In this document: piece by piece, positions 21,827-30,027 of the stretch
Layout: the number at the start of each line of letters is the position of its first letter
Numbering within the stretch: the first letter of the stretch is position 1
DNA from: Nibrella saemangeumensis
GTDB taxonomy: Bacteria > Bacteroidota > Bacteroidia > Cytophagales > Spirosomataceae
Reading direction: 5' to 3'
DNA length: 64,000 nt
Assembly: GCF_039541915.1 (NCBI RefSeq)
Contig: NZ_BAABHD010000084.1
Location: 62,001-126,000, forward strand
Made by a program: the position numbers and the translations under genes
Notes under the pieces: generated by a model
The model's database searches: none
Seen by the model: the letters and a program-made list of their open reading frames with translations, nothing else
Told to the model about the DNA's origin: nothing

Positions 21827-23205
21827 AAAAAACGGTCGGATTGTTAAGTTTGCTGTTGGTCTGTCATACCTTACGGAGTCAGCAGTTGGAAACGAAACAG
21901 TGGACCGAACACCAGATTACCAAAGGGGCCAAAGGGCATACAATTCATAATACACAGGTATTTTCTCCCGATGACCAGTGGGTCGTGTATGATACCCGTA
22001 ACCACGATACCCACCTGGCCCGCACCGGCTTCGTTGAGAAAGTGAATATCCGCACCGGGGAAGTAGTAACGCTGTATAGCGCACCCGATCAGGCGGACTA
22101 TGGTCCCGGCGTCGGCGCGGCTACCTACAATCCCGCTGGCTTTCAGGTGCTTTTTATACATGGCCTGCGGAACAGTACCGCCGAGCGTCCTTACGGCATG
22201 ACCCGACGCACCGGCGTGATGGTCGACGACCGTCAGCCGTTCAAACCGCATTTTCTCGACGCCCGGGATATTGACCCACCGTTTACGCCCGGTGCGTTGC
22301 GGGGTGGTACCCACGCCCATACCTGGAGCCATGACGGGCGCTACATCGCTTTTACGTACAATGACTACGTCCTCGAACAACGGCAGAAGCACGATCCATC
22401 CGTCAGCGATCTGCGCGTAGTTGGTGTTATGGCACCAGCCGGGCCGGTGCGGGTAACGCCCCGCACCGACGGTGAAAATCATGATGGAGACTTATTTTCG
22501 GTAGTCGTGACGCATGTAACCGAACGACCTAAACCCGGCTCCGACGAGATTGATAAAGCCTTTGACGAAGGCTGGATTGGCACCAACGGGTACCTGCGGA
22601 CAGACGGCTGCCGGCAGCAGCGGGCCATCGCCTTTCAGGGAAACGTGCGGGATGCCCAGGGAAAGACGGTAACCGAGGTATTTGTGGTGGATCTGCCGGC
22701 AGATCTCACCAAAGCCTCACCCCAGGCTCCGCTGGAAGGTACGTCAGCGACCCGTCCGAACCCGCCAGCCGGCACGGCCCAGCGCCGGATTACCTTCACC
22801 ACGGATCGGCCGTTTCCCGGTGTTCAGGGCCCCCGCCACTGGCTGCGGAGTAGCCCCGACGGCAGTCTGATCTTCTTCCTGATGAACGACCCGAACGGCC
22901 ATGCGCAGATCTACGCCGTATCGCCCAACGGCGGACCGATCCGGGCGGTCACCCATCATCCATTTTCCGTACAGACACCGTTCAACCTAAGCCCCGACGG
23001 TAGCTATATCGCCTACGGTGCCGATAACAGCGTATGGATAACTAACATCAAGACCGGTGCAACCAAACGCCTGACTCCGCGATCCTCCGATGAGAACCGC
23101 CCCATAAACGGCGTCATCTGGTCGAATGACGGATCAATGCTCGCCTACAACCGCTATGTCTCCGAACCTGCCGGCCAGTTCCTGCAAATCTTTGTGCTGC
23201 TGTAA
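21823..23205 (+). CDS. DUF3748 protein, YidR homologue (exported beta-propeller)
   Basis: This 460-residue protein has an N-terminal signal peptide (K-K-T-V-G-L-L-S-L-L-L-V). I recognise it as DUF3748 from its close resemblance to E. coli YidR: F-S-P-D-D-Q-W-V-V-Y-D, V-N-I-R-T-G-E-V, Y-T/F-T-P-G-A-L-R-G-G-T-H-A-H, F-T-Y-N-D-Y-V, P-G-S-D-E-I-x-x-A-x-x-E-G-W, and R-R-I-T-F-T-T-D-R. The WD40/TolB-like repeats suggest a propeller. Function is unknown. It is the last gene of the sugar operon (ATGA overlap). E. coli yidR also lies next to a sugar-acid locus (dgo), a parallel worth noting. Unlike YidR it appears exported. Confidence 0.85.
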   Translation: MKKTVGLLSLLLVCHTLRSQQLETKQWTEHQITKGAKGHTIHNTQVFSPDDQWVVYDTRNHDTHLARTGFVEKVNIRTGEVVTLYSAPDQADYGPGVGAATYNPAGFQVLFIHGLRNSTAERPYGMTRRTGVMVDDRQPFKPHFLDARDIDPPFTPGALRGGTHAHTWSHDGRYIAFTYNDYVLEQRQKHDPSVSDLRVVGVMAPAGPVRVTPRTDGENHDGDLFSVVVTHVTERPKPGSDEIDKAFDEGWIGTNGYLRTDGCRQQRAIAFQGNVRDAQGKTVTEVFVVDLPADLTKASPQAPLEGTSATRPNPPAGTAQRRITFTTDRPFPGVQGPRHWLRSSPDGSLIFFLMNDPNGHAQIYAVSPNGGPIRAVTHHPFSVQTPFNLSPDGSYIAYGADNSVWITNIKTGATKRLTPRSSDENRPINGVIWSNDGSMLAYNRYVSEPAGQFLQIFVLL

Positions 23206-23590
23206 TTCTGCGTATATACCCTGGTGTTACCGATACAGACTCACAATGCCGTTGCTCCCAATAAAAAGTATACCTTAAAACTTTATTTGTAACTCCGAAC
23301 CAGGGTCTTCGCCTGCTTAACGAAGTTATGTTCATTTTAGTGTTAATGCCTTGTTAGACAGATATTTACCGAATAATAAAAACTTAAGTAACGACAAGGG
23401 CTTTTGCTGTATCTTTTATCTATGCTCCTAAATGGCCCGCAACTTCAGAGGCAGATTATATGGGCAACTAATAGTTTGTAGTAACTATACGACTGTTGAT
23501 CTGACTGGCGCTATCGGTTCAATTTGGTAGATGATATAACGCCTGGGTTCATTCTGATTACTATTCCTTTCACTTTTAAAACCAAATAGT
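23206..23590. other. Long intergenic region, no gene seen
   Basis: This is 385 bases between the sugar operon and the haloperoxidase-like gene, A/T-richer than its neighbours. No open frame of note was found. An 8-bp inverted pair (ACCCTGGT 23218-23225, ACCAGGGT 23299-23306) is too widely spaced for a terminator. A promoter for the downstream gene is expected near the right end but no clear -7 box could be assigned. Confidence 0.5.
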
Positions 23591-24967
23591 ATGAAAATCT
23601 CTATGATCAAGCACCGGTTTGATGCTAAACCGTGGGTTTTACTCCTGTTACTAGGTGTGTAGTCGGGTTGTCAAAAGGCTGACCGGTTAACCGAAACGGT
23701 GTCACCAAATTCAGCACGTAAGCCGGCAAAGACAGGCGAGGAACGTGCCGATATCGTGTACAACTGGTACAAGTTCATCGCAAGGCTGCAATTGCGTGAA
23801 ACCCCGCAACCGGTTGTATTGGCCCAGCTTAGAGCCTTTGCCTACATCGGAGTGGGTTTATACGAGTCCGTCCAGCCTGGCATCAAAGGAGCATCCAGCT
23901 TATCAAAACGACTCTACCAGATGCCCGATATGCCCAAAGCAAAGATGTCGGAAGATTATCTGTGGGCTGCCTCTGCCAATGCAGCCATGGCCAGTATGTT
24001 TAAATCATTTCTGGGCAGTCTGAGCAACGCCAGTAAGGCCAGCATCGATTCGATGGAGGCTGCTAATTATGATCAGTTAAGGTTAACCACGTCCGAAGAT
24101 GTGATGCAACGTTCGCAGGCCTTTGGCCGTTCTGTTGCTGCGGCCATCTATAATTGGTCCACGACTGATAACTTCTCGCTCGCCAGTCCAGGCTACACCC
24201 CGCTGAATGAGCCCTGGGCCTGGGTGCCGACTCCGCCTAATTTTGCGGCTCCGGTCGGCGCTAATTTGCAGTATTCAAGGCCTTTCCTGGCGTATAGCCT
24301 GACGGCTTCGGCTCCCCCGCTACCGTTCCCGCATTCAGAAGACCCCAACTCAGCGTTTTACAAAGAGGTGAAAAACGTATACAATATTGGGGTAGGCCTG
24401 ACAACGGAGCAAAAAGCTATTGCGAACTGGTGGGCCGATGCGGGTGGGGTCGGAACCGGCGTGCCGGCTCCTTACCATATTCTTTCGATCATAACCAGCG
24501 TCCTCGAAAGCCAGCAGGCCGGGCTCTGGCGGGCCGTTGAAGTGTATGCCAAAACAGGGATAGCCCTAAAAGACGGGGGAATCACTACCTTCCGGGCGAA
24601 ATATCAGTATAACCTGCTCAGACCGATTACCTACATCCGGCGACATATAGACGCCAACTGGCTGTTTTATTTGGTCAATCCACCCTATCCGGAGTATACC
24701 TCAGGGCTAATCAGCTTTTTTAGTCCCGTCATTGAAGTGTTAATCCAGGAATTTGGGGATATCCCGGTAACGGATAATGCCTATGCCTGGCGTGGTTTGC
24801 CGGCCCGGCAGTATAACTCGCTGTCAGATTTGCTGGAAGAGGCTGCGGTTTCCAGGGTATACGCCGGTATCCATTACCAGTTTACGCAGGATATCTCCAT
24901 CGAAATAGGTAAGGAATTAGGGGATAAAATTGCCAGGCTTCAATTGGTAGGACCTATGTATCAATAA
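23591..24967 (+). pseudogene. Vanadium-haloperoxidase/PAP2-like lipoprotein gene interrupted by an in-frame stop
   Basis: From ATG 23591 the frame reads M-K-I-S-M-I-K-H, a hydrophobic stretch L-L-L-L-L-G-V, a TAG stop at 23660-23662, then S-G-C-Q-K-A-D. It stays open to 24967 (about 459 codons). The stop falls inside a textbook lipobox, just before the expected anchor Cys, so export should be lost unless the stop is suppressed; GTG 23699 could restart without a signal. The body is a PAP2/vanadium haloperoxidase: motif 1 K-Y-Q-Y-N-L-L-R-P is intact and motif 3 S-R-V-Y-A-G-I-H is intact. In motif 2 the usual P-S-G-H reads T-S-G-L, so the acid-base His is missing. Both defects suggest a decaying or non-catalytic gene. 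Confidence 0.8.
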
Positions 24968-25145
24968 AACCCACAGACCCCGCTTAACCTGTAAATGACC
25001 GGGTCAAGTCCAGTCTTTACAGGCTAAGTGGGTCTCCATGTTAATGGGTCTATCTAAGTTCGCTTTTGCTATTATTGAGCTAACTATCAGGTTGTTTCCC
25101 GGAACGCAGTAAAAACCGACTATTATACGAACAAAGTCAGTTGCT

Positions 25146-26618
25146 ATGAAACGGGTACTTACTTTTCTCGTTCTGTTGTTGCTGTTTGCCAGATGCGATA
25201 ACAATCCGGTTGTCCCGGCTTTAACCACCAATGCGCCCCCTATTGCCAACGCCGGCCGTCAGCAAACGATTATTTTGCCTCTCATGAAACTCGTACTGGA
25301 TGGCAGTAAATCCGCTGATCCAGAGAGAGGATCGCTTCGTTATGCCTGGACGAAAATAGCCGGACCATCCGCTTATTTTATTCAAAATCCCAACGCAGCG
25401 CTAACCGATGTGACCAATCTGGAAGAGGGTACTTACCAGTTTGAACTGAAGGTAACCGATATAGGAGGCTTATCGGCAAAAGATACCACCGAGGTGCAGG
25501 TGATTACTCAGCAGACGGTTACTACTAAACCGGTAGCCTGTGATTTCAGTAGCGGTCGGCCTGAGATAGCCGCCCGACTGATTCCGGTCGGAACACTTTC
25601 GCAGGCCAGAGGAGGGATGGCTGTTGCTTGGGCAGGTTCCAAAATTCTGTTTGCGGGGGCTACCCTATCGGCGGTTAGTGGGTCATTGGACTCAGACTAT
25701 GGGTCATCCACAGTAGATATTTATGATGTCGTTACTCAAACGTGGTCCAAGGCCAAATTAAGTAAATCACGCTCCGACATAGCTGCCGTAGCGGCCGGTA
25801 ACAAGGTGTTTTTTGCCGGAGGCCGGTTGGGCGACGGCGCAAATGACCAACTTTTTACTACGGTCGATATTTACGATGTATCGACCAATACCTGGTCGGT
25901 GGCTTCGTTAAGCGAACCGCGTGCCTTCATCGGGGCTGCTGCGGTAGGCAATAAAGTCTTCTTTGCCGGCGGAGAAAAAAACTGGAATTATGAAACCTCC
26001 AATCGGGTAGATATATATGATCTGTCTTCCGGCACCTGGTCGACAGCCAATCTGAGCGAGAATAGGGCGTATATAGCTGCCGTTACGGCTGATAACAAGG
26101 TCTACTTTGCGGGTGGCCATATTGATAATCGGTGGTATGACAGCCCATCCCGCACCATCGATATTTACGACAATGGGACAAATAGCTGGAGTACTTCCCG
26201 GCTACTGGAGCCTAGAGGCATGAGCAGCGGCATTGCCGTTGGCGACAATATCTACTGGGCAGGTGGCCTGCGCTACTCTGGCGGAGTCGCTGATGAGTCG
26301 GATTGTTCAGTCGAAATCAGGAATATTCATAGCCAGGTAAGCCGTCTCGAAGGTTTGTTCAAACCGGCCAGCTGGGTAACAGTCGAGGGTCAGAATGCAG
26401 TGGTAAAAGACAACAAAATTCTCTACTTCCGGCATTACAACACCGATGATACCAGTCGGTTCGACATCTACGACATCGCCAGTGGTAGCTGGTCCATCGG
26501 GGTACTCCCCAAATCGATCACCGGAGTCTCTATCATCGCCGTCAACAACACGGTGTATATTGCCGGTGGTATGGTGGATGGTAAGTTATCCAATCAGGTG
26601 TGGAAGCTGGAATTTTGA
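25146..26618 (+). CDS. Kelch-repeat lipoprotein with PKD-like domain
   Basis: This 490-residue lipoprotein has the signal L-L-L-L-F-A-R-C with Cys17 as anchor. Residues ~30-118 form a PKD/REJ-like domain (P-P-I-A-N-A-G, L-D-G-S-K-S-A-D-P-E-R-G-S-L-R-Y-A-W, G-T-Y-Q-F-E-L-K-V-T-D). Residues ~145-490 hold about seven Kelch blades, each with a F-F-A-G-G-type strand followed by V-D-I-Y-D and N-T-W-S. The fold is a beta-propeller used for binding proteins or glycans at the cell surface; no catalytic site is seen. It is 42 bp ahead of a PKD lipoprotein gene in the same direction, probably co-transcribed. Confidence 0.85.
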   Translation: MKRVLTFLVLLLLFARCDNNPVVPALTTNAPPIANAGRQQTIILPLMKLVLDGSKSADPERGSLRYAWTKIAGPSAYFIQNPNAALTDVTNLEEGTYQFELKVTDIGGLSAKDTTEVQVITQQTVTTKPVACDFSSGRPEIAARLIPVGTLSQARGGMAVAWAGSKILFAGATLSAVSGSLDSDYGSSTVDIYDVVTQTWSKAKLSKSRSDIAAVAAGNKVFFAGGRLGDGANDQLFTTVDIYDVSTNTWSVASLSEPRAFIGAAAVGNKVFFAGGEKNWNYETSNRVDIYDLSSGTWSTANLSENRAYIAAVTADNKVYFAGGHIDNRWYDSPSRTIDIYDNGTNSWSTSRLLEPRGMSSGIAVGDNIYWAGGLRYSGGVADESDCSVEIRNIHSQVSRLEGLFKPASWVTVEGQNAVVKDNKILYFRHYNTDDTSRFDIYDIASGSWSIGVLPKSITGVSIIAVNNTVYIAGGMVDGKLSNQVWKLEF

Positions 26619-26660
26619 CTCAACAGGTGAAACATAAAGTACCAAACCAGACAACACGCT

Positions 26661-27964
26661 ATGAAACCGACAATTACTTTCTTCATAATCCTGTTGTTTG
26701 CTACGTGTACCACCAACGTTGATCCCTCGGCGGCTTTTACCGTACACAACAACGGCTGCAAAGCCCCCTGCGAAGTCAGCTTTACCAGCACAGCTAAGAA
26801 TGCTACCAGCTATCTCTGGGAGTTTGGTGATGGGCAAACGGCCACCGACCCCAATCCCAGACAAACCTACGCCACTATTGGCGTGTATGAGGTGACACTG
26901 ACTGCCAACGGAGCGGGTGGCAGTCATACTACGAGCCAGAAAATCAAGATTAACCTCTACCAGCGGGTATGGGATAAAGCGTTTGGAGGAACCAATAAGG
27001 AAACCTATAGCACGATGGTGGCTACGGCTGATGGTGGGTTTTTGTTGGCGGGTAGTCCACAATTACCTATGAATGTTTCCTATAGAAGTGAAGTTGATTT
27101 CAATGTCATGAAGGTTGGGGCTGATGGCGTAACGCAATGGAGGAAAACCTTCGGCGGAAGCCAATATGATGAGCTTACCTCGGCTATAGCTACGGCTGAT
27201 GGAGGCTTTCTGTTGGGGGGACCTCGGAGTCACCGGCTTCGGGTGATAAGTCTCAGCCCAGAATAGGGGCTAGAGACATCTGGGTAGTTAAAATTGGAGC
27301 CGATGGGACCAGGCAGTGGGATAAAGCTTATGGCAGGCAAGACCTATATAGCACACTAAGCACTATAGAGTCTACAAGCGATGGACATTTCAGGCTATTG
27401 GGCGGCATTCATAATAATGTATGGAGCTTTTCGGATGATAACTATGAATATTCTGATTGCTTGCAAATCAAACTAGGACAGGATGGTACCGTAAAAGAAG
27501 CTTTAAACAAGTGTAACTACACATCAGAAGTTACTATTCCAGCTAGTGGTAATGTAATTCCGGATAATTTTATTTATCGAGATTACGGCGTAATCAAAGT
27601 AGGTGCCGATGGTGCCAGACAATGGCAAAAATCCTTTGGAGGAAGTGGGGATGACTTCCTCCAAACCATAGTAGCTACTCCGGACGGCGGGTACCTGTTA
27701 GGGGGTGAGTCAAATTCAATAGCGTCAGGAGATAAGACCGAAAACACCAGAGGATTAACTGACTACTGGATCATAAAAATAGACGCTAAGGGGACGAAAG
27801 TCTGGGATAAAACCTTCGGAGGAGTTAGCCGGGATTGGCTAACCACTGTAATTGCTACTCCGGATGGTGGATTTCTGCTGGGGGGGGTCTCCGAATCCCC
27901 TCCGTCCGGTGATAAATCGGCCAGTAGTGGGGTAAGGGTATTTTGGGTGATCAAGCTGCAATAG
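26661..27964 (+). pseudogene. PKD-domain repeat lipoprotein, frameshifted at a G tract
   Basis: The 5' part (26661-27266) encodes a lipoprotein signal with L-L-F-A-T-C, a PKD domain (residues ~22-95; Y-L-W-E-F-G-D-G) and W-D-K-A-F-G-G/A-T-A-D-G-G-F-L-L repeats. It then shifts at a run of six G (27215-27220) and stops at 27264-27266. Adding one G restores the frame and continues as G-G-T-S-E-S-P-A-S-G-D-K-S, with three more repeats of about 55 residues, to TAG 27962. The last repeat has the same L-L-G-G codons as a run of eight G and is in frame. It could be a sequencing error, a mutation or phase variation. The intact protein would be about 434 residues, surface-exposed. Confidence 0.75.
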
Positions 27965-27991
27965 GCATTCTGTACCAGACAGCCCGCAACG

Positions 27992-28031
27992 GGGGCGTTA
28001 ATACCACCCGGTCCGACTGGCGCAGGTAGTC
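27992..28031 (-). pseudogene. Relic of a hydroxyacid dehydrogenase 3' end
   Basis: These 40 bp match 29106-29145, inside the dehydrogenase gene at 29026-29970, at 33 of 40 positions in the same orientation. On the minus strand they read Y-L-R-Q-S-D-R-V-V-L-T-P, against Y-L-R-H-S-D-R-V-V-L-T-P in the intact gene. No open gene surrounds it. It is best read as the remnant of a second, deleted copy. Confidence 0.5.
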
Positions 28032-28079
28032 ACGCAAATACAACAACATCATCGGGAGGGGTAGTTCTGTTACCGTGAA

Positions 28080-28973
28080 TTAAGGCAACGGAATTTGAAC
28101 ACCTAAGCCTGCATATTGATATTGAGCCCCGAAAACTTGCTGTAAGGTGATAAAGCCCCCTTCCCCTGTACAATGACCTGGCGCAATGGAGGTTACGTTC
28201 CATTCCTCCCGGAGGGCTTTTGCCAGACGCTCAAGCTCCGCCTGGGGTGTTTGTACCAGGTGAAGACCTCCGACGAGCAACCGGACCGGATTCTCTTTTG
28301 CGCCGATTGAACTTAGAATCTGTTCTATGCCTGGATGGGAACAGCCCACTACCAGCACCTGGCCACGTGTGGTTCGAATGGCTAATGACAACTCCGGGGT
28401 TTCACCAAAAAGTCTTTCCTTAGATAGGTTTCGGACAATGGTTATGTTTGGATTTATCTGCACACTACTATCGATGCGGCTCATATTCTTTTGCGGCCAG
28501 GGACTACCGTGTGGAATTTGTTGAGGCACCTTCCCATTGAAATACCTCATATGCGCGGGTAGGGTAGGCTCTTTGCGCCGGAAGAAACCCATCGGCGTTG
28601 GCCCTCCGAAGTACTCATCGTTGGGTACGTAAATACGGACCTCCGGATTTACTTTCAGCAAGTGTCGTAAGCCATCGGTGTGGTCTCCGTGCCGGTGGGA
28701 CAGCACCACAAAATCGAGTCGGGTCAGGTCAATATTCAATGCCTTTGTGTTGAAGGCAAATATGTCGGCGTTGTTACCCGTATCGAACAGAATCCGTTTG
28801 CCGTCGTATTCAATGAGGGCTGCAAACCCCCAGTCTTGTTTGAGGGTGGGCGATTGGCTGAAGGCATCGACCAGAATGGTGATTCGGCTGGCGGGTTGTG
28901 CCAGCGCAGACAGGCGCACAAACAGTAGGAAGCCAGTGACCAAACAAAAGCCTGAACAACGTATTTTTTTCAT
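28080..28973 (-). CDS. Exported MBL-fold metallo-hydrolase
   Basis: This 297-residue protein has a signal peptide ending near A-L-A-Q and is a metallo-beta-lactamase fold enzyme. L-S-H-R-H-G-D-H-T-D-G-L supplies His93, His95, Asp97 and His98. Further ligand candidates are V-G-C-S-H-P-G, G-G-L-H-L and A-P-G-H-C-T-G. The arrangement resembles the dihydropterin-linked DHPS-like subgroup of the MBL family, but exported versions in Bacteroidota have no known substrate. ATG 28973 is chosen over an upstream TTG. The end of the gene lies 48 bp from the dehydrogenase relic, on the same strand. Confidence 0.82.
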   Translation of the reverse strand: MKKIRCSGFCLVTGFLLFVRLSALAQPASRITILVDAFSQSPTLKQDWGFAALIEYDGKRILFDTGNNADIFAFNTKALNIDLTRLDFVVLSHRHGDHTDGLRHLLKVNPEVRIYVPNDEYFGGPTPMGFFRRKEPTLPAHMRYFNGKVPQQIPHGSPWPQKNMSRIDSSVQINPNITIVRNLSKERLFGETPELSLAIRTTRGQVLVVGCSHPGIEQILSSIGAKENPVRLLVGGLHLVQTPQAELERLAKALREEWNVTSIAPGHCTGEGGFITLQQVFGAQYQYAGLGVQIPLP

Positions 28974-29025
28974 GGTCAAAGCGTTTGACTGGATGGGAGC
29001 TCAATAATACTGATAAATTTTATCC

Positions 29026-29970
29026 TCAGGTAAGTATTTCCTTCAACTGCCGAACCAGCACCTCATTAATCCGAACATAGCTTTCGTGGGTCCACCCGGC
29101 TACGTGGGGCGTCAGCACCACCCGGTCTGAGTGGCGGAGGTAATCGAAGGCTTCCTGCTGCGCGGGTGTCAGAGTTTTCAGTTTTTCATTCTCCAGCACA
29201 TCCAGACAGGCACCGAGCACTTTCCCGTTTTTCAGCCCATCGGCGACAGCCGATAGCGAGACAATCTCCCCACGGGCGATGTTGATGATGTTAAACGGTT
29301 TGCAAAACCGTTTAATAAACACGTCATCCACAAGCATCCGAGTCTCCTCCGTCAGCGGAATGTGCAGACTCAGCACATCAGCTTCCGCCATAATATCCTC
29401 CAGCGTAGCCTCCGTGGCGTAAGCATCGCCGTAATCGGTGCGATATTTGTCATAGGCCAGCACCCGGCAGCCGAAGCCACTGAGCCGTTGTGCGGTGGCC
29501 TGCCCGTTGTTGCCGTAGCCCAGCAGGCCGACGGTTTTACCCATTAACTCAACACCCCGGTTACCTTCGCGGTCCCAGATACCCTGCCGCACTTCGCGGT
29601 CGGCCTTCAGGATGCTGGCGAAGAGGGCCAGCAGCATACCCACCGTATGCTCGGCAACGGCATCGCGGTTACCCTCGCCCGCGTGAACAACCCGGATGTT
29701 GCGTTTCTCAATAGCTTGTAAATCAATTAGGTCCAAACCGGCGCCGGCACGGCCTATAAACCGGAGGTTGGGTCCTGATTGTAACAGATCATCGTCGACT
29801 GTGGTTTTACTACGGATAATCAGCCCGTCAAAATCAGCGAGTTGCTCTTTCAGTCCCTGACGATTGATGGTGGGAAGATAGGTATAGGCAAACCCGGCCT
29901 GGTCGAGCATGGTAAACAGCGACGGGTGCATTTCATCGGCAATCAGAATGGTTGGTCTATTCTGGGACAT
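29026..29970 (-). CDS. D-2-hydroxyacid dehydrogenase (phosphoglycerate-dehydrogenase-like)
   Basis: This 314-residue protein starts at ATG 29970 (M-S-Q-N-R-P-T-I-L-I-A-D); an upstream frame extension lacks family features. The NAD-binding G-L-L-G-Y-G-N-N-G is near residue 150, the substrate Arg in I-I-N-I-A-R-G-E, and the catalytic His in V-L-T-P-H-V-A-G. F-I-G-R-A-G-A-G-L-D also fits SerA-like enzymes. There is no C-terminal ACT domain. It probably oxidises or reduces a D-2-hydroxyacid with NAD; a serine-biosynthesis role is possible but not shown. It is divergent from the pdxA gene with a gap of 57 bp. Confidence 0.85.
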   Translation of the reverse strand: MSQNRPTILIADEMHPSLFTMLDQAGFAYTYLPTINRQGLKEQLADFDGLIIRSKTTVDDDLLQSGPNLRFIGRAGAGLDLIDLQAIEKRNIRVVHAGEGNRDAVAEHTVGMLLALFASILKADREVRQGIWDREGNRGVELMGKTVGLLGYGNNGQATAQRLSGFGCRVLAYDKYRTDYGDAYATEATLEDIMAEADVLSLHIPLTEETRMLVDDVFIKRFCKPFNIINIARGEIVSLSAVADGLKNGKVLGACLDVLENEKLKTLTPAQQEAFDYLRHSDRVVLTPHVAGWTHESYVRINEVLVRQLKEILT

Positions 29971-30027
29971 CCGGGGGCTTTTTGTAACTTGCGACAGATT
30001 AAACGTGGGCGAAACTAACAAACTTTA

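Noticed and set aside
23218..23306. 8-bp inverted pair (ACCCTGGT / ACCAGGGT) after the YidR-like gene
   Set aside because: The spacer of about 73 bases is too long for a terminator and no T run follows.
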